Of a stretch of DNA of 64,000 bases, positions 7,364 through 16,559 are shown piece after piece. Made by a program: the position numbers and the translations under genes. The stretch's first letter is position 1; every line of letters starts with the position of its first letter. The DNA comes from Lachnospiraceae bacterium (lineage in GTDB: Bacteria; Bacillota; Clostridia; Lachnospirales; Lachnospiraceae), in NCBI GenBank assembly GCA_910576125.1, contig CAJTHM010000015.1, forward strand, positions 80,928-144,927, read 5' to 3'. The notes under the pieces are model-generated. The model was not told where the DNA came from and made no database searches. It worked only from the letters and a program-made list of their open reading frames with translations.

Positions 7364-8260
7364 ATGAAAATATATCGCCTGATCGGCATCATCACCACCC
7401 TGCAGCAGCAAAAGACCGTCACCGCCCCCTACCTGGCCGAGAAGTTCGAGGTGTCCCGCCGCACCATCAACCGGGACATCAAGGACATCTGCAAAGCCGG
7501 CATTCCCCTGGTCACCACCCAGGGGGCGGGCGGCGGCATCTCCATCATGGAGGGTTTCTCCCTGGACACCACCGTCTTCACAAAACAGGAGCTGGCGGCC
7601 ATCTTCACGGGACTGAAGTCCCTGGACAGCGTCTCCCGCTCCGCCTCCGGTGAAACCCTGGCCCGGAAGATCGGCGGCAGCCAGGCCGTCAGCCTGGACG
7701 ACCATATGGCCATCGACCTGGCCTCCCACTACAAGGACGATCTGGCCTCCAAGCTGGAACAGATAAAAGCCGCCATCCAGGCGTCCCGGTGCATCTCCTT
7801 CCGCTATTACTACGAAAAGGGCGAGGCGGACAAGCTGATAGAGCCCTGCCTGCTGGTCTTCAAATGGTCTGACTGGTACGTCTTCGGCTTCTGCAGGCAG
7901 CGGCAGGACTTCCGCCTGTACAAGCTGCGCCGCCTGTGGAACCTGGAGGTGACACAGGAGCCCTTCTCCCCCAGGGAAATCCCGGAGGAGAAAAAGCGCT
8001 TCGGCTCCCACATGACGGACGACTACATGGTCGCCGCCCTCTACGACCCCTCCCTGAAATACCGCCTGGTGGAGGAATACGGCCCCGCCTGCTTCACCCC
8101 GCGGGAAGACGGCAGGCTCTATGCGGAATGGGGCTTCACCACCCGGGAACAGGCCGTGGAATGGTTCCTGCGCTTCGGCAGGAAAGTGAAAGTCCTGGGG
8201 CCGCCGGAGATGGTGGAGCGGATGAAAGCCGAACTGGACGCCGCCCGGGATTTATACTGA
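7364..8260 (+). CDS. YafY-type transcriptional regulator with HTH and WYL domains
   Basis: 298 residues with AAAGGAG upstream. An HTH_11-type DNA-binding domain is at about residues 1-60 (VTAPYLAEKFEVSRRTINRDI), followed by a linker and a WYL ligand-sensing domain at about 135-215 (ISFRYYYEKGEADKLIEPCLLVFKWSDWYVFGFC) and a WCX-like C-terminal domain. Proteins of this type bind DNA as single-component regulators, and the WYL domain binds an effector such as a nucleic acid or nucleotide. GC content is higher than in the neighbours, with strong C-ending codon use. No obvious target gene is adjacent. Confidence 0.9.
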   Translation: MKIYRLIGIITTLQQQKTVTAPYLAEKFEVSRRTINRDIKDICKAGIPLVTTQGAGGGISIMEGFSLDTTVFTKQELAAIFTGLKSLDSVSRSASGETLARKIGGSQAVSLDDHMAIDLASHYKDDLASKLEQIKAAIQASRCISFRYYYEKGEADKLIEPCLLVFKWSDWYVFGFCRQRQDFRLYKLRRLWNLEVTQEPFSPREIPEEKKRFGSHMTDDYMVAALYDPSLKYRLVEEYGPACFTPREDGRLYAEWGFTTREQAVEWFLRFGRKVKVLGPPEMVERMKAELDAARDLY

Positions 8261-8273
8261 GAACGATCTCTGA

Positions 8274-8786
8274 TCAGCGGTATTTTGCCGCCATTTCTTT
8301 ACAGCTCTCTGCAAAAAGCGACCGGGCGACTGTCTGCACTGTCTCAATAGGGAGCCCGGCCAGCCTGCCGCGGTCTTTTTTCAGGCATATCTCGAATCCT
8401 CTTACAATGTGCTCAGCGGATAATCCGTGCCCATTGTCTGCCCTTGTTGCATCGGCCTGACTCACGAAACGCTCCAACATCCTCCGCTCTTTGGAGTAAA
8501 TCAGTTCCACCAGCTTGGCCCGGTATTCCAACTCCTTGTTTGTGATGTCCTTATAGCGGGCCTGGTCCATGGCGTGCTGGGCTTCGTGCTTCAGGAGGGA
8601 CACCCGGAAATCTTCTGACTCCAGATTCCAGGCGGCTTTGACGCAGTGAATCCGACTGTCGCCGTTGGAGCATCCTCCGGTACCTGTCTCGCCGAAGGAA
8701 ATGTAGTCCAGCCAGCGTTCAATTCCCACCGCAGGGCCTTTACCTGCTTTGCAAGCAGTGATAAGCCAACAAAGCACCAAGGACAA
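8274..8786 (-). CDS. Protein with an HEAQH metallopeptidase-like motif, probably 5'-truncated
   Basis: Up to 170 residues, and only a TTG at 8786 with no ribosome binding site is available as start. The frame is open for eight more codons upstream without an ATG. The motif SLLKHEAQHAMD (about residues 64-75) is an HExxH zinc site, and NKELEYRAKLVEL about 20 residues later could supply the third glutamate of a gluzincin-like fold. I do not recognise the family. The missing start and the abrupt upstream end, inside the promoter region of the divergent DUF3795 gene, suggest a remnant of a longer protein. Confidence 0.45.
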   Translation of the reverse strand: MSLVLCWLITACKAGKGPAVGIERWLDYISFGETGTGGCSNGDSRIHCVKAAWNLESEDFRVSLLKHEAQHAMDQARYKDITNKELEYRAKLVELIYSKERRMLERFVSQADATRADNGHGLSAEHIVRGFEICLKKDRGRLAGLPIETVQTVARSLFAESCKEMAAKYR

Positions 8787-8874
8787 TTCTGGCGTTATGC
8801 AATATACATCTCAACATGACATACAGTTGTCATGTTCAAAATGGTATAGTGGAGGAAAAAAGGAGGTAACTGAC

Positions 8875-9171
8875 ATGATTGATTCAAGATGCGGACTGCA
8901 CTGCACCGGATGCGGATACAAGGAGGCCTGCGGCTGCGGCGGCTGTATCGAGACAGAGGGCCGCCCTTTCCACGGAGAATGCCCCGTAGCAGCCTGCTGC
9001 CAGGAGAAAGGCTTCCTGCACTGCGGCCAATGCCCGGACATCCCCTGCGACATGCTGACCAGCTATTCCTGCGACCCGGAGCACGGCGATACGCCCCATG
9101 GGGCACGAATCGAGCAGTGCAGAATCTGGCGCAGGGACGAGGAAGGAAGCCAGGAAACATTTGCCAAATAA
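8875..9171 (+). CDS. DUF3795 family cysteine-rich protein
   Basis: 98 residues from the ATG at 8875, preceded by AAGGAGG; a longer upstream frame lacks this site. There are 12 cysteines, in the order CGLHCTGCGY, CGCGGC, CPVAACC, CGQCPDIPC. This is the DUF3795 pattern and implies metal or Fe-S binding. The biochemical role of the family is not established. It is immediately followed by a short ORF at 9183 with its own ribosome binding site. Confidence 0.8.
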   Translation: MIDSRCGLHCTGCGYKEACGCGGCIETEGRPFHGECPVAACCQEKGFLHCGQCPDIPCDMLTSYSCDPEHGDTPHGARIEQCRIWRRDEEGSQETFAK

Positions 9172-9182
9172 GGGATACAAGC

Positions 9183-9449
9183 ATGGAACGGCAGTGCCTC
9201 CTCCGCAAAGCGGACGAAACCGAATACATAGCCCTGTACCGGGACACCCAGCCCGGGGCAGTCGAAACGTTTCATGGGAAAAGACCTTTGAAACGCATCC
9301 TCTTTCATGTCCAGTCTTCACACCCTGTTAAACAGTACAAGCTCCGCCGCGGCTCTGCTGGCGATATTCATTGGGGGACATCCCTGTGCTTTTTCGAAAA
9401 GAAGAGGAAAAATACTGGGAAGTATGAAATCCCGCTTTCTGGGAGATGA
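9183..9449 (+). pseudogene. Short ORF, possibly the N-terminal remnant of a mutarotase-like protein
   Basis: The ATG at 9183 has AAGGGA seven bases upstream and follows the DUF3795 gene by 11 bases. The first 30 residues (ADETEYIALYRDTQPGAVE) faintly recall the start of L-rhamnose mutarotase-type (DUF718) proteins. After about codon 32 the sequence loses coding character, and from 9328 it runs antisense through the 3' end of the response regulator gene. It is best read as a truncated gene, and the family suggestion is weak. Confidence 0.25.
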
Positions 9450-10974
9450 CCTGCACCGTGTCCTCTGTCTGCGCCAGCAGCTGCCTGGCATATGTGATCC
9501 GGCAGGCTGTAATATAATCTGTAAGCTTGTCCCCTGTGACGCGTTTATACAGCCGGGAAACATGGGATTCATTATAGTTCACATAATTCGCTATCACCGT
9601 AAGGCTCAAATCCTCCGACAGATGGCCCTGCACATAATTCTGTATGGAAGAAATCAGCTGCGTCGTTTTGTCATTGCTGAACTCCCCGGCAATACAAAAC
9701 AGCGCTTCCGCCAGACGCTTCAGATAGACAAACGCCTGGTTCCAGTCCGCAAAATCATTGATGCAATAGAGAGGATACAGCGCGATTTCCATGGAAAGCC
9801 TCTGTTCCAGCCCATAGTGTTCAATATAGTCCAGATAGATCACTGCCAAAGAAAAATACAGCTTCACAGCCCCTGTATGATGTCTGCTCCGGACAGAAAC
9901 ACAGTACTGGCGACAATATAAAAGCTCCGTGAGAAACAAGTCTCTATTTCCCTGGTACAGCGCCTGTTTCATGGAAACCAGCTTCTTGGGCAGGACAGCT
10001 GACGCAGACAGTGCGGAGGGCTCCGGCTCCAGCGCCGGAGCCAGGGCCTCTATCACTCTTGCGGCAGAGGCATTCATGGACAACAGCGCGCTTTCCCGGT
10101 AATAAGCGTCATATAAAAGCTGGTAAGCTCCCTGCAGCTGCTCCCAATCCACTTTTTCCCGGTACAGGCACAGCGAAACCGTCTGATGCCTGATATCTGT
10201 GCAGATATCCAGAAAAGCATCCATAGTGTCTTTCAGGCAGTCAAAACAGGAAAGTTCCTGCTCCAGGCCGGCCTTTTCCTGAAAAATCCACAGCAGCATC
10301 CCTTTCTGTGTCTCCACAAAAGAGAAGCAGAACAGATTCCCCAGCAGCCGCTCCATCCTGTCCAGATAAAACACGGATTCCAGACAGGCGGAGGGAGCCT
10401 TTTTGATATCCATCAACATCAGGTATACTTTGTCCCGAAGCGAAAAATGAATCTCCAAAGCCGCGCTTTGGGCAAAATCAATCAGATTGCCTGACAGATT
10501 CCCATGCAGCACTTCCCGCAGCAAAAGCTGTTCCTGCAACAGCAGCAGTTGTTTTTGCTTCTGCTGGATATCAGTCAGATATTCTTTTTCCTCTCTTTTG
10601 CGCAGAATGGTTTCACAACTTGCTTCCGCCACGCTTCGAAGCTTCTTGTCAGGCTCCGCCTTCAGCAGATAGACAGCTCCCGGATATTGGTTCGCCTCAT
10701 AGATATAATCGAACACCTCATAGGCCGTCAGAAAAACAATCTGGCAGTCCGGCCACTGACGGTGCAGCTTATCCGCAATCATAAGACCTCCCACTTTCGG
10801 CATATTGATGTCCAGAAAAGCGATATCAATATGAGACGACGCTATCAGAGACAGCGCCTCCGGCCCGGAGCAGGTGCTCACGATGTTCAGCTCATACTGC
10901 TCCATCTGCTGCAGCAGATTGGTCAGATGGCTGATTACATGAAATTCATCATCCACTAACAATACTTTGATCAT
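9328..10974 (-). CDS. YesN-type response regulator with AraC DNA-binding domain
   Basis: 548 residues from the ATG at 10974, which overlaps the kinase stop codon as ATGA. The receiver domain is at about residues 1-120 with acidic pair DD 8-9, phospho-acceptor Asp about 55 (AFLDINMP), FLTAY and a conserved Lys. A long, poorly conserved middle region follows, and an AraC double helix-turn-helix forms the last 100 residues (VNYNESHVSRLYKRVTGD, GFHTSQYFSSSFRKSTGM). It should activate the divergent sugar transporter operon when phosphorylated by the adjacent YesM-type kinase. That kinase is truncated here, so signalling may be broken. Confidence 0.9.
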   Translation of the reverse strand: MIKVLLVDDEFHVISHLTNLLQQMEQYELNIVSTCSGPEALSLIASSHIDIAFLDINMPKVGGLMIADKLHRQWPDCQIVFLTAYEVFDYIYEANQYPGAVYLLKAEPDKKLRSVAEASCETILRKREEKEYLTDIQQKQKQLLLLQEQLLLREVLHGNLSGNLIDFAQSAALEIHFSLRDKVYLMLMDIKKAPSACLESVFYLDRMERLLGNLFCFSFVETQKGMLLWIFQEKAGLEQELSCFDCLKDTMDAFLDICTDIRHQTVSLCLYREKVDWEQLQGAYQLLYDAYYRESALLSMNASAARVIEALAPALEPEPSALSASAVLPKKLVSMKQALYQGNRDLFLTELLYCRQYCVSVRSRHHTGAVKLYFSLAVIYLDYIEHYGLEQRLSMEIALYPLYCINDFADWNQAFVYLKRLAEALFCIAGEFSNDKTTQLISSIQNYVQGHLSEDLSLTVIANYVNYNESHVSRLYKRVTGDKLTDYITACRITYARQLLAQTEDTVQVISQKAGFHTSQYFSSSFRKSTGMSPNEYRQQSRGGACTV

Positions 10975-12050
10975 AAAAGTCCTCCCGGCAGGCACAGCCG
11001 TATGCAGAGCCCTCCCAGCTCGCTGCGTTCGGCCCTCAGATACTCCTCTCCTGCCACTTTCTCCCGGACTGCTGCCGGATTTTCTTTTTCCTGTTCCCTG
11101 AAATAAATACACAATCTGCGCTGGATGTTCAGCATACCTGTCATCTCCTGCAGCACATTTCCCCCGGCGGTTTCTTTCAGCTTATTCTGTATCCGGGACA
11201 GTTGATCCTCTGAAAGATCCTCCCCGTTTTCTTCTATGGAAATCGTAAGGCCCGAGGCGCCATCCTCCACTTTCACCCGCAGCAATCCTCCCTCCACCTT
11301 GTCGCGCAGCCCATAGTTAAAAGCATTCTCTAAAATCGGCTGAATGATCAGCTTCGGTACAAGAATCCGGTGGTATTTCTCAGGAAGAGGGTCTGTCTCA
11401 ATAAGAATCCGATCCCCGAAACGCAGCCTCTGGATTTCACAGTACAGCATGGCATGGTGGTATTCCTTTCCTAACGGCATATAGTCCTGACTGTTGCGGG
11501 TGATATACTGATAGTAAAGCCCCAGCGTGTCCGCCATCTCTCCCGCTTCCTCGTACAGCTCGTCATGTATCATACGGCGCAGCAGGAAGAAAGAATTGTA
11601 GAGAAAATGAGGGTTGATCTGAGCCTGCAGCTGCCTCAGCTCCGCTTTGCTCAGAAGAAGCTGCTGCTGGTAATTTTTCTCAATCAGAATTTCCAGCTCC
11701 CCTACCATCTGGTTAAATTCCTGATACAGATAATCAAAATCCGATCCCCGCCTGCTGGGGATCCGAATGCTGTAGTCCTGCCTGTTAATATGCTGAAATC
11801 CGCCCACCAGCATCTGTATGGGTTTGTTAATCAGGGAATAGCTCCCCAACAGGAACAAACAGCAGGCGGCAAGCACAATCATCCCAAAATACAGATATAA
11901 AATCTGATATGCCCTGGAATCCCGGAACAATTGATCCTCCGGGAAAAAGAATTCCAGCTTCCCGTCTCCATAAGGAAGCGTTGCCGCAAAAACATAATAC
12001 CGCGTTCCGTCAATGGACACCCTGCCTGTCTGCCCTGAAAACTGATCCAA
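10971..12050 (-). pseudogene. YesM-type sensor histidine kinase, 5'-truncated
   Basis: 359 codons remain. The reading starts in the last strands of an extracellular sensor domain (GTRYYVFAATLPYGDGKLEFF), then one membrane span (YFGMIVLAACCLFLLGSYSLI), a HAMP-like segment, the His_kinase box QINPHFLYNSF and a HATPase_c domain (N-box ILENAFNYGL). The first membrane span and most of the sensor domain are missing and only a TTG is available as start, with no ribosome binding site. The break at about 12,050 coincides with the 5' break of the divergent solute-binding protein gene, so one deletion probably removed both starts and the promoters between them. Confidence 0.7.
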
Positions 12051-12875
12051 TGGGCGGAGTGGTACAAGGAAGGCATCATCAATTCCAATTTCTCTCTGAC
12101 CAACGGCGACAAACTGAATGAGGATGCTGTCAACAACAAAGTCGGCATTTATCCTTTCAAGAACTGGGTGGGATGGTCAGCCGGAACCGACATGATCTCC
12201 AATCTGGGCAGAGAGGCTTACATGGAAGCCTATCCCGTCCCCAGCGCAAATGGCGGAAAAGTTCTCTATCCTTTGAACTGCGACAATTTCTCTTATATTG
12301 TAGTCAGCAAGAACTGCGAAAATCCGGAAGCGGCCATGAAGTGCATCAATTTCTACGCTCACCTGGAGAAAGAGGGCATTGCAGACGGCATGAGCCAGGA
12401 AGAAATCCTTTCCTACTTCAACATCGACCATGCGGCGCAGGTTCTGCGCGTACAGGATCCCAACCTGGATCGCGACACTTTCCTTGTGGCCTCACAGGCA
12501 GCTGCTGCCGGCGATGACAGCGCGCTGAGCAGCACAAAGCAGACACAGGCTTATACCGACATCAAAAACTTCCTGGACAGCGGCGATTCCGCAGCAGTAG
12601 GCGGCTACATGCTCTGGGCTCCTTACAAGAGCGCATACAGCGTGGCTGAACCCATCATCGCCTCCGGAGATGTAATCAAGAACAAGGTATGGGCTATCAC
12701 TCCTGAAGCTGTTGCCCAGATGGGAACCACCCTGGACGACATCCTGACAGAAGGCTTTACCAAGATTATCACAGGCGAGGTGCCCGTGGACTATTTCGAC
12801 ACTCTGGTTGAGGAGTGGAGAACCGCAGGCGGCGACACTGCCACAAAGGAAGTCAACGAGATGTACGGCAGCTAA
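12045..12875 (+). pseudogene. Solute-binding protein of the LplA type, 5'-truncated
   Basis: About 276 codons of the C-terminal half are left. Coding sequence is recognisable from 12045 (IQWAEWYKEGIINSNFS), well before any start codon, and runs to TAA at 12873. It has no signal peptide, lipobox or ribosome binding site. The remaining part shows the family pattern of a hinge segment (NCDNFSYIVVSKNCENPEAAMKCINF) and a C-terminal lobe (YFDTLVEEWRTAGG). Two permeases and a GH127 enzyme follow in the same direction, so this was the binding protein of that operon. Loss of the signal peptide should make the importer non-functional. Confidence 0.75.
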
Positions 12876-12913
12876 AGACATAGTTTCCTGGAAAACAATA
12901 CAAGGAGCGGCCT

Positions 12914-13813
12914 ATGAAACATATAAAGAAACGCATCCGGAGAGAATGGCAGATGCACTTGATGCTCCTGCCAGGAATCCTCCTGATACTCATTTTCTCC
13001 TATATACCTTTATATGGGCTGGTGATCGCATTTGAAGATTATAATCCAGGGAGAGGTTTTTCCTCTCCCTGGGTGGGCATTAAGCATTTTCAATTTCTTT
13101 TTTCCCAGCCCAACTTCGTCCGGACCATCTGGAACAGTCTTTATATCGCAGTCTTCAAGATGCTGGGAGGCATATTGACCTCTGTGGTGTTCGCACTGCT
13201 GTTGAATGAGCTCGGCAACAAAATCCTGAAGCGGATTTTCCAGACATTAATCTATATACCAAACTTTCTCTCCTGGGTCATTCTGGCAGGCATCCTGACA
13301 GACCTTCTGGCTGTCGACGGGCTCGTCAACCAGGCGCTGCAGGCATTCGGCATGAACCCGGTGAACTTTTTAGGAAGCCCTTCCATTTTTCCCTGGACCA
13401 TGATTCTGTCTGATATCTGGAAAGGCTTCGGCTTCGGCACGGTAGTATATCTGGCGGCCCTGACCGCCATTGATCCGGAACTCTATGAGGCGGCCAGAAT
13501 CGATGGCGCAGGAAGGCTGAGCCAGACGCGCTATGTCACACTGCCCATGCTGGCTCCCACCATTGTCCTGATGCTGGTCCTGGCTCTGGGCGGAGTCATG
13601 AATGCGGGCTTTGACCAGATCTACAACCTTTATGCCCCGGTGGTGTACAAAACCGGCGACATCATCGACACCTATGTCTACCGTCTGGGAATCACGCAGG
13701 CACAATATTCCGTGGGCACTGCAGTGGGACTGTTCAAATCGGCCATATCCCTTGTGCTGGTGGTCTCTTCTTACAAACTGGCTGACAAGCTGGCAAATTA
13801 TCGAATTTTTTAG
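12914..13813 (+). CDS. Sugar ABC transporter permease, LplB type
   Basis: 299 residues with AAGGAG ten bases before the ATG. There are six membrane spans, the first at about 17-40. The cytoplasmic EAA loop (LYEAARIDGAG, about 193-203) contacts the ATPase. The family imports complex or plant-derived oligosaccharides with a shared ATPase (MsmX type) encoded elsewhere, which fits the lack of an ATPase gene here. It follows the truncated binding protein by 38 bases and precedes the second permease by 15 bases. The gene itself is intact, but its natural promoter was probably lost with the deletion at 12,050. Confidence 0.92.
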   Translation: MKHIKKRIRREWQMHLMLLPGILLILIFSYIPLYGLVIAFEDYNPGRGFSSPWVGIKHFQFLFSQPNFVRTIWNSLYIAVFKMLGGILTSVVFALLLNELGNKILKRIFQTLIYIPNFLSWVILAGILTDLLAVDGLVNQALQAFGMNPVNFLGSPSIFPWTMILSDIWKGFGFGTVVYLAALTAIDPELYEAARIDGAGRLSQTRYVTLPMLAPTIVLMLVLALGGVMNAGFDQIYNLYAPVVYKTGDIIDTYVYRLGITQAQYSVGTAVGLFKSAISLVLVVSSYKLADKLANYRIF

Positions 13814-13828
13814 AAAGGCGAAGCGTAT

Positions 13829-14722
13829 ATGAAAAAGCAAAAAACAAGTGTTTCAAGAAAAATTTTTCTGGCATGCAACTACACGCTTCTGGTCCTGGTC
13901 TGCTTAAGCTGCGTTCTGCCTTTCGTACATTTGTTCGCCATATCTCTCAGCGGACGGCCTGCCGTGGCGGCCGGAAAGGTGACCTTCTGGCCTGTAGAGT
14001 TCACCCTTTCCTCCTATGAATATGCGTTCAAAAAGGGGGATTTCATGCGCGCTCTGGGAAACTCCCTGGTGCGGACTTTCCTGGGAACTATGATCAACCT
14101 GATCCTGATGGTACTCACCGCCTATCCTCTCTCCAAGGACAAAAGCCGGCTGATGGGGCGAAATATCTACATGGCCTTTTTCGTATTCACCATGCTGTTC
14201 AGCGGAGGCATGATTCCTACCTATCTGGTCGTTTCCAAAGCCGGGCTTAAGGATACCATATGGTCTATGATCCTGCCGGGAGCATTGCCGGTCTATAATA
14301 TGATAATTTTGATGAATTTCATCCGGGGCCTGCCGGAAGAGCTGCAGGAAGCCGCCAGAATTGACGGCGCCTCGGAATTCCAGCTGCTGTACAAGGTGGT
14401 GCTTCCTCTGCTGAAGCCCTCCCTGGCCACCGTAGGTCTATTCTGCATCGTAGGCCACTGGAATGACTGGTTCAGCGGAATCATCTACTTAAATGACCGT
14501 GCCATGTACCCCCTTGCCACATACATGCAAAGTCTCCTCCGCAGCTTTGAATCCCTGATGCGGCAGGCAGGTGCCGACTACAGGCAGCTGGCTTCCCAGA
14601 TCAATGTACGAACCGGACGCGCAGCGCAGCTGTTCCTGGGTGCCCTGCCCGTGATGGTGGTTTATCCCTTTCTTCAGAAATATTTTACTTCCGGCCTGAC
14701 TTTGGGCAGCGTAAAGGGCTGA
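13829..14722 (+). CDS. Carbohydrate ABC transporter permease, YtcP/LplC type
   Basis: 297 residues with GAAAGG upstream. There are six membrane spans, a first span at about 13-35, a conserved FSGGMIPTYLV segment (about 129-139) and an EAA loop (LQEAARIDGASEF, about 171-183). It ends in the family-typical FTSGLTLGSVKG. With the preceding LplB-type subunit it would form the membrane channel of an oligosaccharide importer. Gene order SBP-LplB-YtcP-glycosidase is typical for plant polysaccharide utilisation loci in Firmicutes. Confidence 0.92.
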   Translation: MKKQKTSVSRKIFLACNYTLLVLVCLSCVLPFVHLFAISLSGRPAVAAGKVTFWPVEFTLSSYEYAFKKGDFMRALGNSLVRTFLGTMINLILMVLTAYPLSKDKSRLMGRNIYMAFFVFTMLFSGGMIPTYLVVSKAGLKDTIWSMILPGALPVYNMIILMNFIRGLPEELQEAARIDGASEFQLLYKVVLPLLKPSLATVGLFCIVGHWNDWFSGIIYLNDRAMYPLATYMQSLLRSFESLMRQAGADYRQLASQINVRTGRAAQLFLGALPVMVVYPFLQKYFTSGLTLGSVKG

Positions 14723-14738
14723 AATCGCATGTTCATGC

Positions 14739-14771
14739 ATCTGCCCATGTCCGGGTACTGGCAGGGCAGAT
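14739..14771 (+). promoter_or_regulatory. Intercistronic hairpin before the GH127 gene
   Basis: ATCTGCCC and GGGCAGAT arms with a 17-base loop and no T-run. It could set the mRNA ratio between transporter and enzyme. Confidence 0.3.
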
Positions 14772-14794
14772 TCCAAACTTAATAAGGAGGTTTT

Positions 14795-16543
14795 ATGCAA
14801 AAATCAAGCGAAAAAGATATGATGCGCACAGTGCGGATGCAAAAGAGCCATCTTCCGGGCATCACCGGCAAATTGGCGGGCAACATAACCAGAAACTGGC
14901 TGATCGGACTGCGGGAGAGCAACCCCGGCATCCTGGACATGTTCAAGGAAAGGGATCTGCTGCCCTACAGGCTGATGCTGGCCTGGCTGGGGGAGTTTGC
15001 CGGAAAATATATTACCGGAGCCTATTACATTTACCGCCTGACGCTGGACCAGGAGCTTTATACCTACCTCCAGGGCTTTCTGGAAGAGCTTCTGACCTGT
15101 CAGGCAGAGGATGGTTATCTGGGGCCTTTCAGCAAAGAATGCCGCCTCACAGGCTCTTTCTCCCAGAAGCCCGACGAAGTGGAGGGCACCTGGGATGCCT
15201 GGGGCCACTATCACATTATGTACGGCCTGCTGCTGTGGTACGAGGAGACTCAGAAAAAACAATATCTCCAATGTGTAGAAAAAATCGCCGGACTGTTCCT
15301 GCACAAATTCTACAACCCCGAAACAGGAATGAAAAGCCTGCTGTCCTTAAAATCCCCTGAGGCGAACCTGTCTCCCATCCATGCTTTCGCCATTCTCTAC
15401 CGCCTGACTGACGCCCCCCGCTACCTGGCGTTCGCCCTGGAGGTTGAAAAAGATCTCTCCGGTGAGGGCGCCGGAGATTATATCAGCTGCGCCATGGACA
15501 AGGTGGAGTTCTATCAGTGCCCGCAGCCCCGCTGGGAAAGCCTGCACATCATCCTGGGGATTGCGGAATTATACCGGGCTACAGGAAAAGATTACTATCT
15601 GCGCACCGTGGAGCAGATTTATTACTCTATCCAGAAAACAGATATCCATAACACTGGCTCTTTTTCCACCGAAGAGCAGGCTGTGGGCACCCCTTTCTGC
15701 AACGGCCATATGGAAACCTGCTGTACAATAGCCTATGACGCGCTGGCAGTAGAGGTCCTCAAGCTGACAGGCAATCCTGAAATCGCAGATTTCCTGGAGC
15801 TGGCTCATTACAATGCCTGCATGGGCTCCTGGTCTCCCACCGGGCGCTGGTCTGCTTACCACACACCCATGGTGGGAGAAAAGCATTCCAGCGTCCACGA
15901 CATCACTTTCCACTGCCGGGCCGGGTCGCCGGAGCTGAACTGCTGCTCCACCAACGCTCCCCGCGGGATAGGGATGCTCAGCGAATGGGCCGTGACCAGC
16001 ACTTCCTCCACCCTCTGCATCAATTTCTATGAAGACGCAGATTTCATGACCGAGGAAGGAGCCCTCATTCAAATAACCGGAAATTACCCTGCCCAGGGCA
16101 AAATACAGATTACCGTAGAGCACTACACCGGAAATCTGGCTCTGCGAATCCCCAAATGGTCCGCCTGCACTATCGTTACGGCAGACGGCGCCACCAGTCA
16201 TCCAAAAGCCGGAACCTACTTCCGCCTGCAGTGTCCGGGCAGGCTGTTCCTGGAACTGAGCCTGGATCTCTCCACCCGCTACCTGGACGGCCAGGAAGAA
16301 TTCCAGGGACTGGTCAGCATTTACAGAGGCCCTATCCTGTTCGGCACCGATATCAGCCTGGCAGGAGGCCACAACCTCCTGGCCCTGCCCTCTATAAACC
16401 GCACAGAGCTGGAAGAAACCTCTTCCGTCTCCCTGGAAGGCAAAATCCATATTCCTCTTCCCTGCGGCATTACTTTGGGCGACTTCTACCACCTGGGGTA
16501 CACTGGCAGCCAGTACACCACCTGGCTTAAGTCAGAGCCATAA
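14795..16543 (+). CDS. Beta-L-arabinofuranosidase family enzyme (GH127, DUF1680)
   Basis: 582 residues, AAGGAGG upstream. There is no signal peptide, so it acts in the cytoplasm on imported oligosaccharides. The N-terminal (alpha/alpha)6-barrel carries the family hallmark zinc-cysteine site: Glu and Cys in GHMETCCTIAYD (about 306-317) and the Cys pair in ELNCCSTNAPRG (about 377-388). In characterised GH127 enzymes such a Cys is the nucleophile that releases beta-L-arabinofuranose. A beta-sandwich C-terminal domain follows (about 430-582). Position after LplB/YtcP permeases points to arabinose-rich plant glycans as substrate. GH146-like specificity cannot be excluded. Confidence 0.88.
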   Translation: MQKSSEKDMMRTVRMQKSHLPGITGKLAGNITRNWLIGLRESNPGILDMFKERDLLPYRLMLAWLGEFAGKYITGAYYIYRLTLDQELYTYLQGFLEELLTCQAEDGYLGPFSKECRLTGSFSQKPDEVEGTWDAWGHYHIMYGLLLWYEETQKKQYLQCVEKIAGLFLHKFYNPETGMKSLLSLKSPEANLSPIHAFAILYRLTDAPRYLAFALEVEKDLSGEGAGDYISCAMDKVEFYQCPQPRWESLHIILGIAELYRATGKDYYLRTVEQIYYSIQKTDIHNTGSFSTEEQAVGTPFCNGHMETCCTIAYDALAVEVLKLTGNPEIADFLELAHYNACMGSWSPTGRWSAYHTPMVGEKHSSVHDITFHCRAGSPELNCCSTNAPRGIGMLSEWAVTSTSSTLCINFYEDADFMTEEGALIQITGNYPAQGKIQITVEHYTGNLALRIPKWSACTIVTADGATSHPKAGTYFRLQCPGRLFLELSLDLSTRYLDGQEEFQGLVSIYRGPILFGTDISLAGGHNLLALPSINRTELEETSSVSLEGKIHIPLPCGITLGDFYHLGYTGSQYTTWLKSEP

Positions 16544-16559
16544 AAATTTATGAGCCCTA

